Below are positions 1 through 4,920 of a stretch of DNA of 5,019 nucleotides, one piece after another. Position 1 is the stretch's first letter; each line of letters starts with the position of its first letter. The notes below the pieces were generated by a model. The model saw nothing but the letters and a program-made list of their open reading frames with translations. It was not told the DNA's origin and made no database searches. The stretch spans positions 1 through 5,019 of the forward strand of contig CAZALT010000216.1 in NCBI GenBank assembly GCA_964485515.1, written 5' to 3'. Source of the DNA: CAZALT01 sp964485515. Lineage in GTDB: Bacteria; Actinomycetota; Acidimicrobiia; Acidimicrobiales; Acidimicrobilacustridaceae. Both the position numbers and the translations under genes were made by a program.

Positions 1-285
1 AGGAACCGCATGCGAGCGAGACTACGAACGCCCTGTGACAGGAACGGGGATGCGCTCGGGGGCAGCGGCGACGAGCGGGTCAGGTCGGGTGTGAGCTCCG
101 ATCGTGTGCTGCCTTCCACCGTGAGCCACGACCTCGGGTCGATCCCACATGCGGGCCTCTCACCACAGAACGTCGCTGGTTGTCGCCGCCGTGGATCTCG
201 CCTCGAAAGCGAGGATCGTCCGACGTGTTCGTCCTCGCTGTGCGAAGGTGCTCGGGTGGATGCACCGCGACGAGAACGCCCGACG
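1..285. other. Left-edge region without a convincing gene
   Basis: No reading frame here looks like a protein. The + frame of the following gene stays open back to position 10, but its translation is Arg/Ser/Gly-rich, has no recognisable domain, and would put about 92 residues in front of a signal peptide, so I treat this stretch as upstream DNA. A short stem-loop is visible with arms CCTCG (201-205) and CGAGG (210-214) around AAAG, flanked by GAT/ATC. It would fall in the 5' leader of the next gene. I found no convincing -35/-10 pair. Confidence 0.5.
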
Positions 286-1287
286 ATGACCCCGATGAGG
301 CGCAGGACCTGCGCCGCGCTGCTCGGCGTCACCGCGCTGCTCTTGGTGGCGGTTGCGTGCGGCACCGATGACGACGACGGTCCGGCCGTCACCATCCCCC
401 CGGTGTCGGTGCCCGACATCTCCGTTCCCGACGTGTCGGTGCCCGACATCTCCGTTCCCGACATCGGACCCAGCACCACGACGACCGGCGACCCCACGAC
501 GACCACCTCGGGCGACTCGCCGACCACCACCGCCGAGCCCACCACCACCACGACGTCGGCGCCGACCACGACCACCACCACCACCGAGCCGACCACGACG
601 ACGACTGAAGCCACCACCACGACCACCGCCGAGGCGACGACGACCACCGCCAGCGATGACGGCGACGAGGTGGCCGGGGCGACCACCACGACCACGGCTG
701 GCAGCCCGACGGGCGACACGTCGGACGACGACGGACTCCCACCGTGGATCTGGGCCGCCCTGCTCGCGTCGCTCGCCGCCATCGTCGGCGTGGTCCTCTT
801 GCTCATGCGCTCCCGGAAGAAGGCCGCGGCACAGCGGTGGGCGGCCAGCACCCGGGACCTCGCTCGTCAGACCGGGGCCGTCGCCGCCACCCTCGACCGG
901 GCCGCGGCCACGCTCGCCGGGCCGACGGCGGGCGACCGCCAGGTGTGGCTCACGAGCGCGCAGCAGCTCGCCGCCATCGAATCGTCGGCCGCCGCGCTGG
1001 TCGCTGACGCACCTGCCGTGCCGGGCGACCCGGCGGGCACCAACAGCGGCATCGCCGCGCTGGACAAGGTCCGGTCGGATGCGGCCACGGGCCGCACCGC
1101 CGTGGCCGACGCCGAGCGCACCCGCTTCGAGCTCGTCGGACCGACCGAGCAGCAGCTCACGTTCGCGGCCGAGACCGTGCGCCGGTCGACATCAGCGCTC
1201 GCCGCCGACGCCACCGCCCTGACCGCGGCAGCCGACCGGATCGACCCGCCTCCACCGACTGCTGGGACTCCCCCGGCGACGAGCTGA
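286..1287 (+). CDS. Thr-rich lipoprotein-like membrane protein with internal TM helix
   Basis: I do not recognise a named family. The 333-residue product begins with a positively charged, hydrophobic signal (residues 1-24) ending in AVAC, so Cys25 is a probable though non-ideal lipobox cysteine. An acidic patch follows (Asp28-32), then four pentapeptides of the form (V/I)SVPD (residues 40-59). Next comes a low-complexity tract in which 44 of residues 64-145 are Thr. A hydrophobic helix spans about Trp154-Met174, followed by the stop-transfer cluster RSRKK (175-179). The last 154 residues are Ala-rich, probably helical, with a Pro-rich end. By the positive-inside rule the Thr tract would lie outside and the C-terminal domain in the cytoplasm. 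The start at 286 was chosen because it gives a normal signal peptide; ATG at 295 is equally possible. No clear Shine-Dalgarno sequence precedes either. A cell-surface stalk or sensor role is conceivable but is inference only. Confidence 0.75.
   Translation: MTPMRRRTCAALLGVTALLLVAVACGTDDDDGPAVTIPPVSVPDISVPDVSVPDISVPDIGPSTTTTGDPTTTTSGDSPTTTAEPTTTTTSAPTTTTTTTEPTTTTTEATTTTTAEATTTTASDDGDEVAGATTTTTAGSPTGDTSDDDGLPPWIWAALLASLAAIVGVVLLLMRSRKKAAAQRWAASTRDLARQTGAVAATLDRAAATLAGPTAGDRQVWLTSAQQLAAIESSAAALVADAPAVPGDPAGTNSGIAALDKVRSDAATGRTAVADAERTRFELVGPTEQQLTFAAETVRRSTSALAADATALTAAADRIDPPPPTAGTPPATS
403..462 (+). repeat. Two exact tandem copies of a 30-bp unit
   Basis: Positions 403-432 and 433-462 are identical. 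Each 30-bp unit is itself an imperfect 15-bp doublet encoding VSVPD then ISVPD. The repeat is in frame inside the lipoprotein-like gene, so copy-number change would lengthen or shorten the extracellular stalk by 10 residues without a frameshift. Confidence 0.95.
475..696 (+). repeat. ACC/ACG trinucleotide tract encoding polythreonine
   Basis: A degenerate trinucleotide tract of ACC and ACG codons, with a single ACT, encodes runs of three to seven threonines separated by short Glu-, Pro-, Ala-, Gly- or Asp-containing spacers (residues 64-137 of the membrane protein). It resembles the mucin-like linkers of secreted actinobacterial proteins, which can be O-mannosylated. That modification is inferred from composition only. 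Confidence 0.85.
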
Positions 1288-1309
1288 CGCCAGGACCGCC
1301 CGACCCGCT

Positions 1310-1334
1310 GTATCGACGACGCGGACGTCGATAC
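1310..1334 (+). terminator. Probable stem-loop terminator, 9-bp perfect stem
   Basis: Arms GTATCGACG (1310-1318) and CGTCGATAC (1326-1334) are perfectly complementary around a 7-nt loop. The stem starts 22 nt after the TGA of the membrane protein gene. No T-run follows, which is common for high-GC actinobacterial terminators. It lies between convergent genes and could act in both directions, although it is more than 230 nt beyond the toxin stop on the other strand. Confidence 0.55.
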
Positions 1335-1500
1335 CTTCCACGGCGAGGGCTGCTTGGAGCCGAGGCGCTGGGGTGGCGACGAACACGGTCGCATCCTCCC
1401 GCCCGCGGGACCCAAGGGAGAAGCGACGGTAGCGACGCGGTCCGACAGGAACCGGAGGGCCCATCAGTCGGCGGTGGGGACCTCGTCGGTACCGATCCGC

Positions 1501-1541
1501 TTCCGCCACCACGGAACGACGCGCCCTGCCACGCTGCGTGG
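1501..1541 (-). terminator. Two small stem-loops downstream of the PIN toxin
   Basis: Two short hairpins lie 30-70 nt past the toxin stop on the minus strand: TTCCG/CGGAA (1501-1505 with 1512-1516, 6-nt loop) and CCACG/CGTGG (1529-1533 with 1537-1541, 3-nt loop). Both are symmetric and lack a T-run, so direction and function are uncertain. They are the best candidates for ending the toxin-antitoxin transcript. The remainder of 1335-1571 shows no convincing gene. Confidence 0.3.
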
Positions 1542-1571
1542 AGTGACCTCGTGAGACAGGCGATACCGGGA

Positions 1572-1961
1572 TCAGGTCGGCGCGTCGACCGGGATGCCGT
1601 TGGCCCGTGCCGCGGCGGCCAGTCGATCGTCGTAGGTCACGAGGCCGACGAGGCCGTCACCCAGTTCGAGTGCTGTGGCTATGTGGAGGGCATCGAGCGA
1701 TCGCAGCGGCACGGGATCGAGCCGACCGGCGGCGTGGAAGACCGAGGTGGGGATCTGCACCATCGTCACGACGTCGAGCACGAGTCGCGCCCGCACGACC
1801 AGGTCGCCGTCGACCCGCCGGGTGGCGCGCAGCAACTCGGTGCGGGCGAGGTCGCTGGTGACCGCCACGCGGGCCGGCGCGTGCATCCACTCCCACATCG
1901 CCGCCGACTCCGGTTCGGCGACGACGAGCTTCACGAGCGCGGAGGTGTCGAGGTAGTGCAA
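1572..1961 (-). CDS. vapC: PIN-domain ribonuclease toxin (VapC family)
   Basis: This is a 129-residue PIN-fold toxin, the usual size for VapC. Members are Mg2+-dependent endoribonucleases that cut tRNA, rRNA or mRNA when freed from the antitoxin. The four expected acidic residues are visible: Asp5 in LDTSALVKL, Glu42 in ARTELLRA, Asp90 in SLDALHIATAL, and Asp111 in VTYDDRL. The start is a TTG (1961-1959), which places the first catalytic motif at the very N-terminus as in the family (MxYLDTSALVK). No ATG or GTG lies in frame nearby upstream, and the first internal ATG would remove Asp5. No Shine-Dalgarno is evident. The gene begins 10 nt after the antitoxin stop, so translation is probably coupled and weak. 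The catalytic set looks intact, so I expect an active toxin. The RNA target cannot be read from sequence. Confidence 0.94.
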   Translation of the reverse strand: MHYLDTSALVKLVVAEPESAAMWEWMHAPARVAVTSDLARTELLRATRRVDGDLVVRARLVLDVVTMVQIPTSVFHAAGRLDPVPLRSLDALHIATALELGDGLVGLVTYDDRLAAAARANGIPVDAPT

Positions 1962-1971
1962 CGGCGTGCGC

Positions 1972-2235
1972 TCAGTACCGTTCGTCGCCGCGCAGCTCGG
2001 CCAGCGCCTCGGAGAGGTCGGGGCCGGGCTCGGGCCGGCCGAGCTCGTCAAGGGTCCGCGTCGGCGTGCGGGCGCGCCCGGCGTCGACGAGCGCAGCGAG
2101 CTTCGAAGGCGGCAGCGGCGTGAGCTGGGCCACCGGTCGCCCCCGGTCGGTGATGGTGATGATCTCGCCCGCGGCCGCCTGCGCGACCACCGCCGACGCG
2201 TTCTGCTTGAGGGCTCGGATGCCGACTTCGGCCAT
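1972..2235 (-). CDS. Phd/YefM-family antitoxin
   Basis: This 87-residue antitoxin is paired with the PIN toxin just downstream. Residues 5-40 match the Phd/YefM DNA-binding fold, including GIRALKQNAS, the GEIITITDRGRPVA segment and the LTPL strand end. The C-terminal part (about 59-87, ending LSEALAELRGDERY) has the acidic, helical character of the segment that wraps and blocks VapC toxins. The protein should neutralise the toxin and repress the operon, with repression strengthened by the toxin complex. The start ATG (2235-2233) is forced: an in-frame TAG lies two codons upstream (2241-2239). There is no Shine-Dalgarno sequence, and a perfect inverted repeat covers the start codon, so the message may be leaderless. 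The family assignment is firm; the exact partner subclass is inferred from the neighbour. Confidence 0.94.
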   Translation of the reverse strand: MAEVGIRALKQNASAVVAQAAAGEIITITDRGRPVAQLTPLPPSKLAALVDAGRARTPTRTLDELGRPEPGPDLSEALAELRGDERY

Positions 2236-2257
2236 GTGCTACATCGAAGCACATGGC
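2231..2257 (-). promoter_or_regulatory. Palindromic operator candidate over the antitoxin start
   Basis: Arms GCCATGTGCT (2231-2240) and AGCACATGGC (2248-2257) are perfectly complementary around a 7-bp spacer. The left arm contains the antitoxin ATG read on the minus strand. Toxin-antitoxin operons of this family are autoregulated by the antitoxin or its complex binding palindromes near the promoter, so this is the natural operator. Binding here would also cover the likely transcription start. Confidence 0.6.
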
Positions 2258-2272
2258 ACGACTCCCCGGCAA
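2243..2272 (-). promoter_or_regulatory. Tentative promoter for the antitoxin-toxin operon
   Basis: On the minus strand, TTGCCG (2272-2267) and TTCGAT (2248-2243) are separated by 18 nt. The -35 matches TTGACA at 4 of 6 positions and the -10 matches TATAAT at 3 of 6. Transcription would begin at or next to the antitoxin ATG, giving a leaderless message, which fits the missing ribosome binding site. The -10 falls inside the palindrome. Confidence 0.3.
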
Positions 2273-2375
2273 CGGTGGCCGGCGGACGATCCGCGCATCG
2301 AGCGAGCTGGGGGACCGGGTCGACTGGCCTCGTCGGCGCGCAGGAACGACGAGCCTCGAAGGTCCGATCGGCCCA

Positions 2376-2404
2376 GCGACAAGTACGGACGCTTCAGCTA
2401 CGTT
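2376..2404 (+). promoter_or_regulatory. Tentative promoter for the PASTA lipoprotein gene
   Basis: GCGACA (2376-2381) and TACGTT (2399-2404) are separated by 17 nt. The -10 fits the loose TANNNT form usual in actinobacteria. Transcription would start near 2411, giving a leader of about 33 nt that contains the inverted repeat at 2414-2427 and the ribosome binding site. Confidence 0.3.
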
Positions 2405-2413
2405 CCGCACAGC

Positions 2414-2442
2414 GGACCAGATGGTCCATCGGCGGAGGACCA
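2414..2442 (+). promoter_or_regulatory. Leader with two mutually exclusive stems next to the RBS
   Basis: GGACCA (2414-2419) is complementary to TGGTCC (2422-2427). The same TGGTCC is also perfectly complementary to a second GGACCA (2437-2442), which includes the last two Gs of the Shine-Dalgarno GGAGG (2434-2438; 5 nt before the ATG at 2444). The first pairing has only a tight loop. The second, with a 9-nt loop, would partly hide the ribosome binding site. Whether this regulates translation is inference. Alternatively 2414-2427 could be a protein-binding palindrome. Confidence 0.35.
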
Positions 2443-2443
2443 C

Positions 2444-2893
2444 ATGAAGACCAAGGCCTATGTCGCACTCTGCGCGATCGCGATCAGCGCCGTCGCGTGC
2501 GGGACGACGACGGACACCTCAACGGCGTCGACCACGGTGACGTCGACAACGAGCACGATTTTGGCTCCCTCCACGAGCACCACGGCCACACCGGTGTCGG
2601 AACCGCTCGACGATGCCGTACCGGACAACGGGGCGAATCCGTTCGGCGGAAACGACGCCGAGGATGGGCTCATGCCCGACGTCATCTGCATGAACCTCCA
2701 AGAGGCGCAGAACGAGATCCAGGACCACGGCGTGTACTTCTCGAGGTCGACCGACGCCAGCGGCGAGGGCCGCCGCCAGGTCATCGACTCGAACTGGGTG
2801 GTCGTCGACCAGTCCCCCGCTCCCGGGGCGAACATCGGCGAGGGCGAAGCCGAGCTGTTCGTGCTCAAAGAGGGCGAGACCAGCGTCTGCTGA
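2444..2893 (+). CDS. Secreted lipoprotein with a single PASTA-like domain
   Basis: The 149-residue product opens with a signal peptide ending AVAC, making Cys19 the probable lipidated residue. A Thr/Ser-rich linker follows (about 21-50), then an acidic Asn/Gly-rich segment. Residues 77-141 resemble one PASTA domain: MPDVICMNLQEAQ at the start, the aligned Val/Asn-Trp strand in the middle, and QSPAPGANIGEG near the end, which is the family's hallmark Pro-Ala-Pro-Gly turn. PASTA domains in Ser/Thr kinases and penicillin-binding proteins sense or bind peptidoglycan fragments. Here no kinase or transpeptidase domain is attached, so a wall-binding role is only inferred. Cys82 and the C-terminal Cys149 could form a disulfide outside the membrane. 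The start is supported by GGAGG (2434-2438). The gene is divergent from the antitoxin-toxin operon and convergent with hipA. Confidence 0.88.
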   Translation: MKTKAYVALCAIAISAVACGTTTDTSTASTTVTSTTSTILAPSTSTTATPVSEPLDDAVPDNGANPFGGNDAEDGLMPDVICMNLQEAQNEIQDHGVYFSRSTDASGEGRRQVIDSNWVVVDQSPAPGANIGEGEAELFVLKEGETSVC

Positions 2894-2952
2894 GGACCAT
2901 GACGTGAGGACGGACGTGATCGCCGAGACCTCGTGGCAGTGAAGGTGATGAG

Positions 2953-2985
2953 CCTCCGACGGGAGGACACGTGCTCGAGTGCACG
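2953..2985 (+). terminator. Paired short hairpins after the PASTA gene
   Basis: CCTCC (2953-2957) pairs with GGAGG (2962-2966) over a 4-nt loop. CGTGC (2970-2974) pairs with GCACG (2981-2985) over a 6-nt loop. They lie 60-92 nt past the PASTA gene stop and have no T-run. They could terminate that transcript. Alternatively, the first hairpin could hide a Shine-Dalgarno sequence for the small ORF starting at 2971. Confidence 0.28.
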
Positions 2986-3090
2986 GTCGCCCTCCCGGCG
3001 GGGACGCGCGCGCAATGGGACTCCACGGCACTGGTCGGGGCCCTGCCTCGGCTGCGTGCAGGGCACGCCAGCGCCGGTCGCCTCGTCTGA
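2971..3090 (+). CDS. Doubtful 39-codon small ORF
   Basis: A GTG start (2971) sits 4 nt after a good GGGAGG (2961-2966) and opens a frame ending at TGA 3088-3090. The product, starting MLECTVALPAGTRAQW, has no family I recognise and no signal peptide or membrane helix. About 85 percent of its third codon positions are G or C and its second positions are markedly lower, a mild coding-like bias. The frame is also open upstream to 2920, so it could be the remnant of a decayed gene. Its Shine-Dalgarno lies in the 3' arm of a CCTCC/GGAGG hairpin. In DNA this GC-rich, such an ORF may occur by chance. Confidence 0.22.
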   Translation: MLECTVALPAGTRAQWDSTALVGALPRLRAGHASAGRLV

Positions 3091-3116
3091 TCCGGAGCGA
3101 CCTGCGACCACGGTCG
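3076..3116 (-). terminator. Stem-loop cluster downstream of hipA
   Basis: GGTCGC (3076-3081) is complementary to both GCGACC copies (3097-3102 and 3104-3109), and GGTCG (3112-3116) can pair with either copy too. Alternative stems are therefore possible. The cluster is 110-150 nt beyond the hipA stop on the minus strand and lacks a T-run, so a terminator role is only a suggestion. Confidence 0.25.
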
Positions 3117-3227
3117 TTCCGCCTCCTCGCCCGGCCGCTCCGCCCCAGACCCGCATCGGCTCATCTCCGCCCCGGTTCGACAGCTTGGTGAGGTGGACGG
3201 GTACAACGACGGAACGACGAGCCTGGG

Positions 3228-4499
3228 CTACTCGTGGAGGCCCGGCAGCCGGGCGGCGACCGCGTCGACGGTCCCGCTGGGAACTCCGTTCGCGGCGGCC
3301 AGCGCCGGCCACTGCGCGACCGCTGCAAGTGCAGCGTCGATCATCTGGTCGATGGCGGCCGGCTTCACCCCCGCCGCGGTGCTGAGGCTACGGAGATCGT
3401 CTCTGGTGATGTCCTTGCCCTTTCCGGCGACGTCGAGGTAGTGCTCACCTGGCGCATCGGCGAGGTAGGCCGGGCGGGGCCCCAGCGAGTGGGTCAGGTC
3501 GAAGGCAGGTGCCAGCCGCCAGCCGGTCGATGGTGCCCACAGGTAAGCGGTGTTACGGGCGTGGTCGTCTCGGTTGTGGGCGACCACGTTGAACACAGCT
3601 CGCCGGAGCATCTCGGTCACGTCCCGGATGTCGCCAGTCACGACCCGGGTCAGCCGGAGGACGTCGGCGTAGCTGGGATGCTGGTTGTACTCGGGGTACT
3701 GCTCAAGCAGGCCCGCCGCCGAGGCCATGTGAACTCGGTTCGGTTGGCGGCCGGGCATCGCGACGCGATCGAACCGGCGGACGGCGAGGTAGCGGGTCCC
3801 AGACGCTGCGGTGAGCAGATGGTGGTCGCAGACGGTGATCCCTGTTGCCGACGCCATCTCCAGGTAGGTCGCTTCGATCGACGAGAGGTGCACGCTGTCG
3901 TCGCGTCCGTGGAACTTCACCAGCCACGGTGCCGACCCGGGAGGCAGCTCGCCGCCGCTGTCGGCGATGAGGTCACCGGCGGGCGTGTACGCGGCGACGA
4001 TCTTGGGTCGAGCACCGCCGGCACCGGACCCGGCTGCGACCGTGACCGCGTTCGCAGCCTGGTCGACGGTGGCTTCGCCTGCGAGGTGTCGCAGCATGTC
4101 GTCCTGAAGCCGGTCGAGGTCGACCAGCCTGGCGTCGCTGACGACGGGACCCTCGACTGGATGGAAGACGAGCGCTCCCATGGTGCGCCGCCCCAACCAG
4201 GTCAGCATCTGCAGCGGTCCTGGGTTCTCGATGCCGTGGCGGCCCATGTCGCGTCGCAGGAGCAGCTGCCCCCACGAGTCGGGAAGGGCGTCAGCGAGCA
4301 GGCCGGGCAGATGCGCGGCGTCGCGGCCGACGAACCGGCGCGCCCGGTCGGCGTTGGGGTGGCTCAGCGGCGCCAGTTCGATGCCTCGGGACTGGTGTTC
4401 GGTGGTGTACTCCACGAAAGTCTCGGTGCCCTGCTGTGCAGCCCGAGCGACGTTCCACGTCCCGTCGACCCCCTCGTAGGCGACGTCCACGATGCTCAT
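3228..4499 (-). CDS. hipA: HipA-family serine/threonine kinase toxin
   Basis: The product is 423 residues, close to the usual HipA length of about 440. Residues 2-115 form the N-terminal HipA subdomain, including LPGLLADALPDSWG and the TWLGRRTMGALVF strand. Residues 155-400 are the kinase core. Visible landmarks are the GGARPK loop (161-166), the likely ATP lysine in LVKF (Lys195), RRFDR (241-245), the catalytic loop NRDDHARN with Asp311 and Asn316 (matching Asp309 and Asn314 of E. coli HipA), and Asp334 in PAFDLTHS (matching Asp332). E. coli HipA phosphorylates glutamyl-tRNA synthetase and causes growth arrest and persistence; the target here is unknown. The serine before GGARPK (Ser158) sits one residue earlier than I would expect. 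The start ATG overlaps the hipB stop as ATGA, implying translational coupling. All catalytic residues seem present, so it is probably functional. Confidence 0.95.
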   Translation of the reverse strand: MSIVDVAYEGVDGTWNVARAAQQGTETFVEYTTEHQSRGIELAPLSHPNADRARRFVGRDAAHLPGLLADALPDSWGQLLLRRDMGRHGIENPGPLQMLTWLGRRTMGALVFHPVEGPVVSDARLVDLDRLQDDMLRHLAGEATVDQAANAVTVAAGSGAGGARPKIVAAYTPAGDLIADSGGELPPGSAPWLVKFHGRDDSVHLSSIEATYLEMASATGITVCDHHLLTAASGTRYLAVRRFDRVAMPGRQPNRVHMASAAGLLEQYPEYNQHPSYADVLRLTRVVTGDIRDVTEMLRRAVFNVVAHNRDDHARNTAYLWAPSTGWRLAPAFDLTHSLGPRPAYLADAPGEHYLDVAGKGKDITRDDLRSLSTAAGVKPAAIDQMIDAALAAVAQWPALAAANGVPSGTVDAVAARLPGLHE

Positions 4500-4795
4500 C
4501 GCCGACCCCGTTGCCGCAACGGCTCCGTAGCCCCCACGAAGTCGTCGATCGTCTGCGCCTCCGGCGGGTGCAGCACCTGGGCGAGATCGTTGCTGCGACC
4601 GAGTGCGACGAGGACGGCAAGGAAGTTGCTCAAGGCCACCGATTCGCCTCGCTCCATGCGGACCACGGTGGAGCGCGACACTCCCGACCGGTCCACCAGC
4701 GTCTGGTGCGCCCAGCCGCGTCGGAGGCGTTCGGAACGAATGCGCCTGCCGAGCTCGACTGCCAGCTCCTCTGGACTCAGCAGCCCCATGTGCAT
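4496..4795 (-). CDS. hipB: HipB-like XRE-family antitoxin
   Basis: This is a 99-residue helix-turn-helix protein directly upstream of hipA. Residues 14-67 form an XRE/Cro-type fold: LGRRIRSERLRRGWAHQTLVDRS, then the recognition region SGVSRSTVVRMERGES, then a helix with NFLAVLVALGR. The C-terminal tail (68-99) contains an acidic segment and ends in RQRGRR. HipB proteins bind operators to repress the operon and hold HipA inactive; the same role is inferred here. The start at 4795 is preferred over the ATG at 4789 because AGGGAGG (4807-4801 on this strand) lies 5 nt upstream. The TGA overlaps the hipA ATG by 4 nt. The family assignment is firm, and the partner assignment rests on the operon structure. 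Confidence 0.94.
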   Translation of the reverse strand: MHMGLLSPEELAVELGRRIRSERLRRGWAHQTLVDRSGVSRSTVVRMERGESVALSNFLAVLVALGRSNDLAQVLHPPEAQTIDDFVGATEPLRQRGRR

Positions 4796-4800
4796 CCCGG

Positions 4801-4880
4801 CCTCCCTTGCCGCTGACGGTAGCGTACCAGATATGACGCACTATGACCGCCAGGAGGCGCCAACATGTCAGAAATGACAC
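4801..4880 (-). promoter_or_regulatory. hipBA promoter/operator region with TGAC half-sites
   Basis: On the + strand TGAC occurs at 4814-4817, 4834-4837 and 4844-4847, spacings of 20 and 10 bp. The last two sit in a longer direct repeat TATGAC (4832-4837 and 4842-4847). TGTCA (4866-4870) and TGACA (4875-4879) form a perfect inverted repeat around 4 bp. The best -10 on the minus strand is TACGCT (4826-4821), which would give a leader of about 20 nt carrying the AGGGAGG ribosome binding site; its -35 is poor. The half-sites overlap this promoter, as expected for HipB autorepression. The E. coli HipB operator (TATCC-N8-GGATA) is not seen. Confidence 0.4.
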
Positions 4881-4920
4881 TGTGTCGGCCCCGCGCCTCC
4901 ACGCAGACAACTCGTCCCCA

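Larger units (their letters stand above)
2894..3227. other. Convergent intergenic region
   Basis: This stretch separates the stops of the PASTA gene (+) and hipA (-). The overlapping long frames on both strands are Arg/Pro/Ser-rich without recognisable domains. It holds short stem-loops (2953-2966, 2970-2985, 3076-3116), an 8-bp direct repeat TCCGCCCC (3139-3146 and 3166-3173), and one weak small ORF (2971-3090). I see no RNA gene or mobile element. Confidence 0.6.

Noticed and set aside
10..285. N-terminal extension of the Thr-rich membrane protein to position 10
   Set aside because: It would bury the signal peptide about 92 residues inside the protein, and the extension has no domain-like composition.
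389..742. Trp/Arg-rich frame on the minus strand
   Set aside because: It is the reverse complement of the ACC/ACG threonine tract, and its composition is an artefact of that repeat.
1192..1512. 106-codon minus-strand frame across the intergenic region
   Set aside because: A middle part looks mildly protein-like, but it overlaps the end of the membrane protein gene and the 9-bp stem-loop, has no recognisable family, and lacks an evident ribosome binding site.
2899..2907. ATG after GAGGACCA, echoing the PASTA gene start
   Set aside because: The frame is ATG ACG TGA, two codons long. The shared 8-bp GAGGACCA is likely coincidence.
3234..4877. 547-codon open frame on the + strand antisense to hipA and hipB
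   Set aside because: The opposite strand encodes complete HipA and HipB with all landmarks. Long antisense frames are a normal by-product of high third-position GC.
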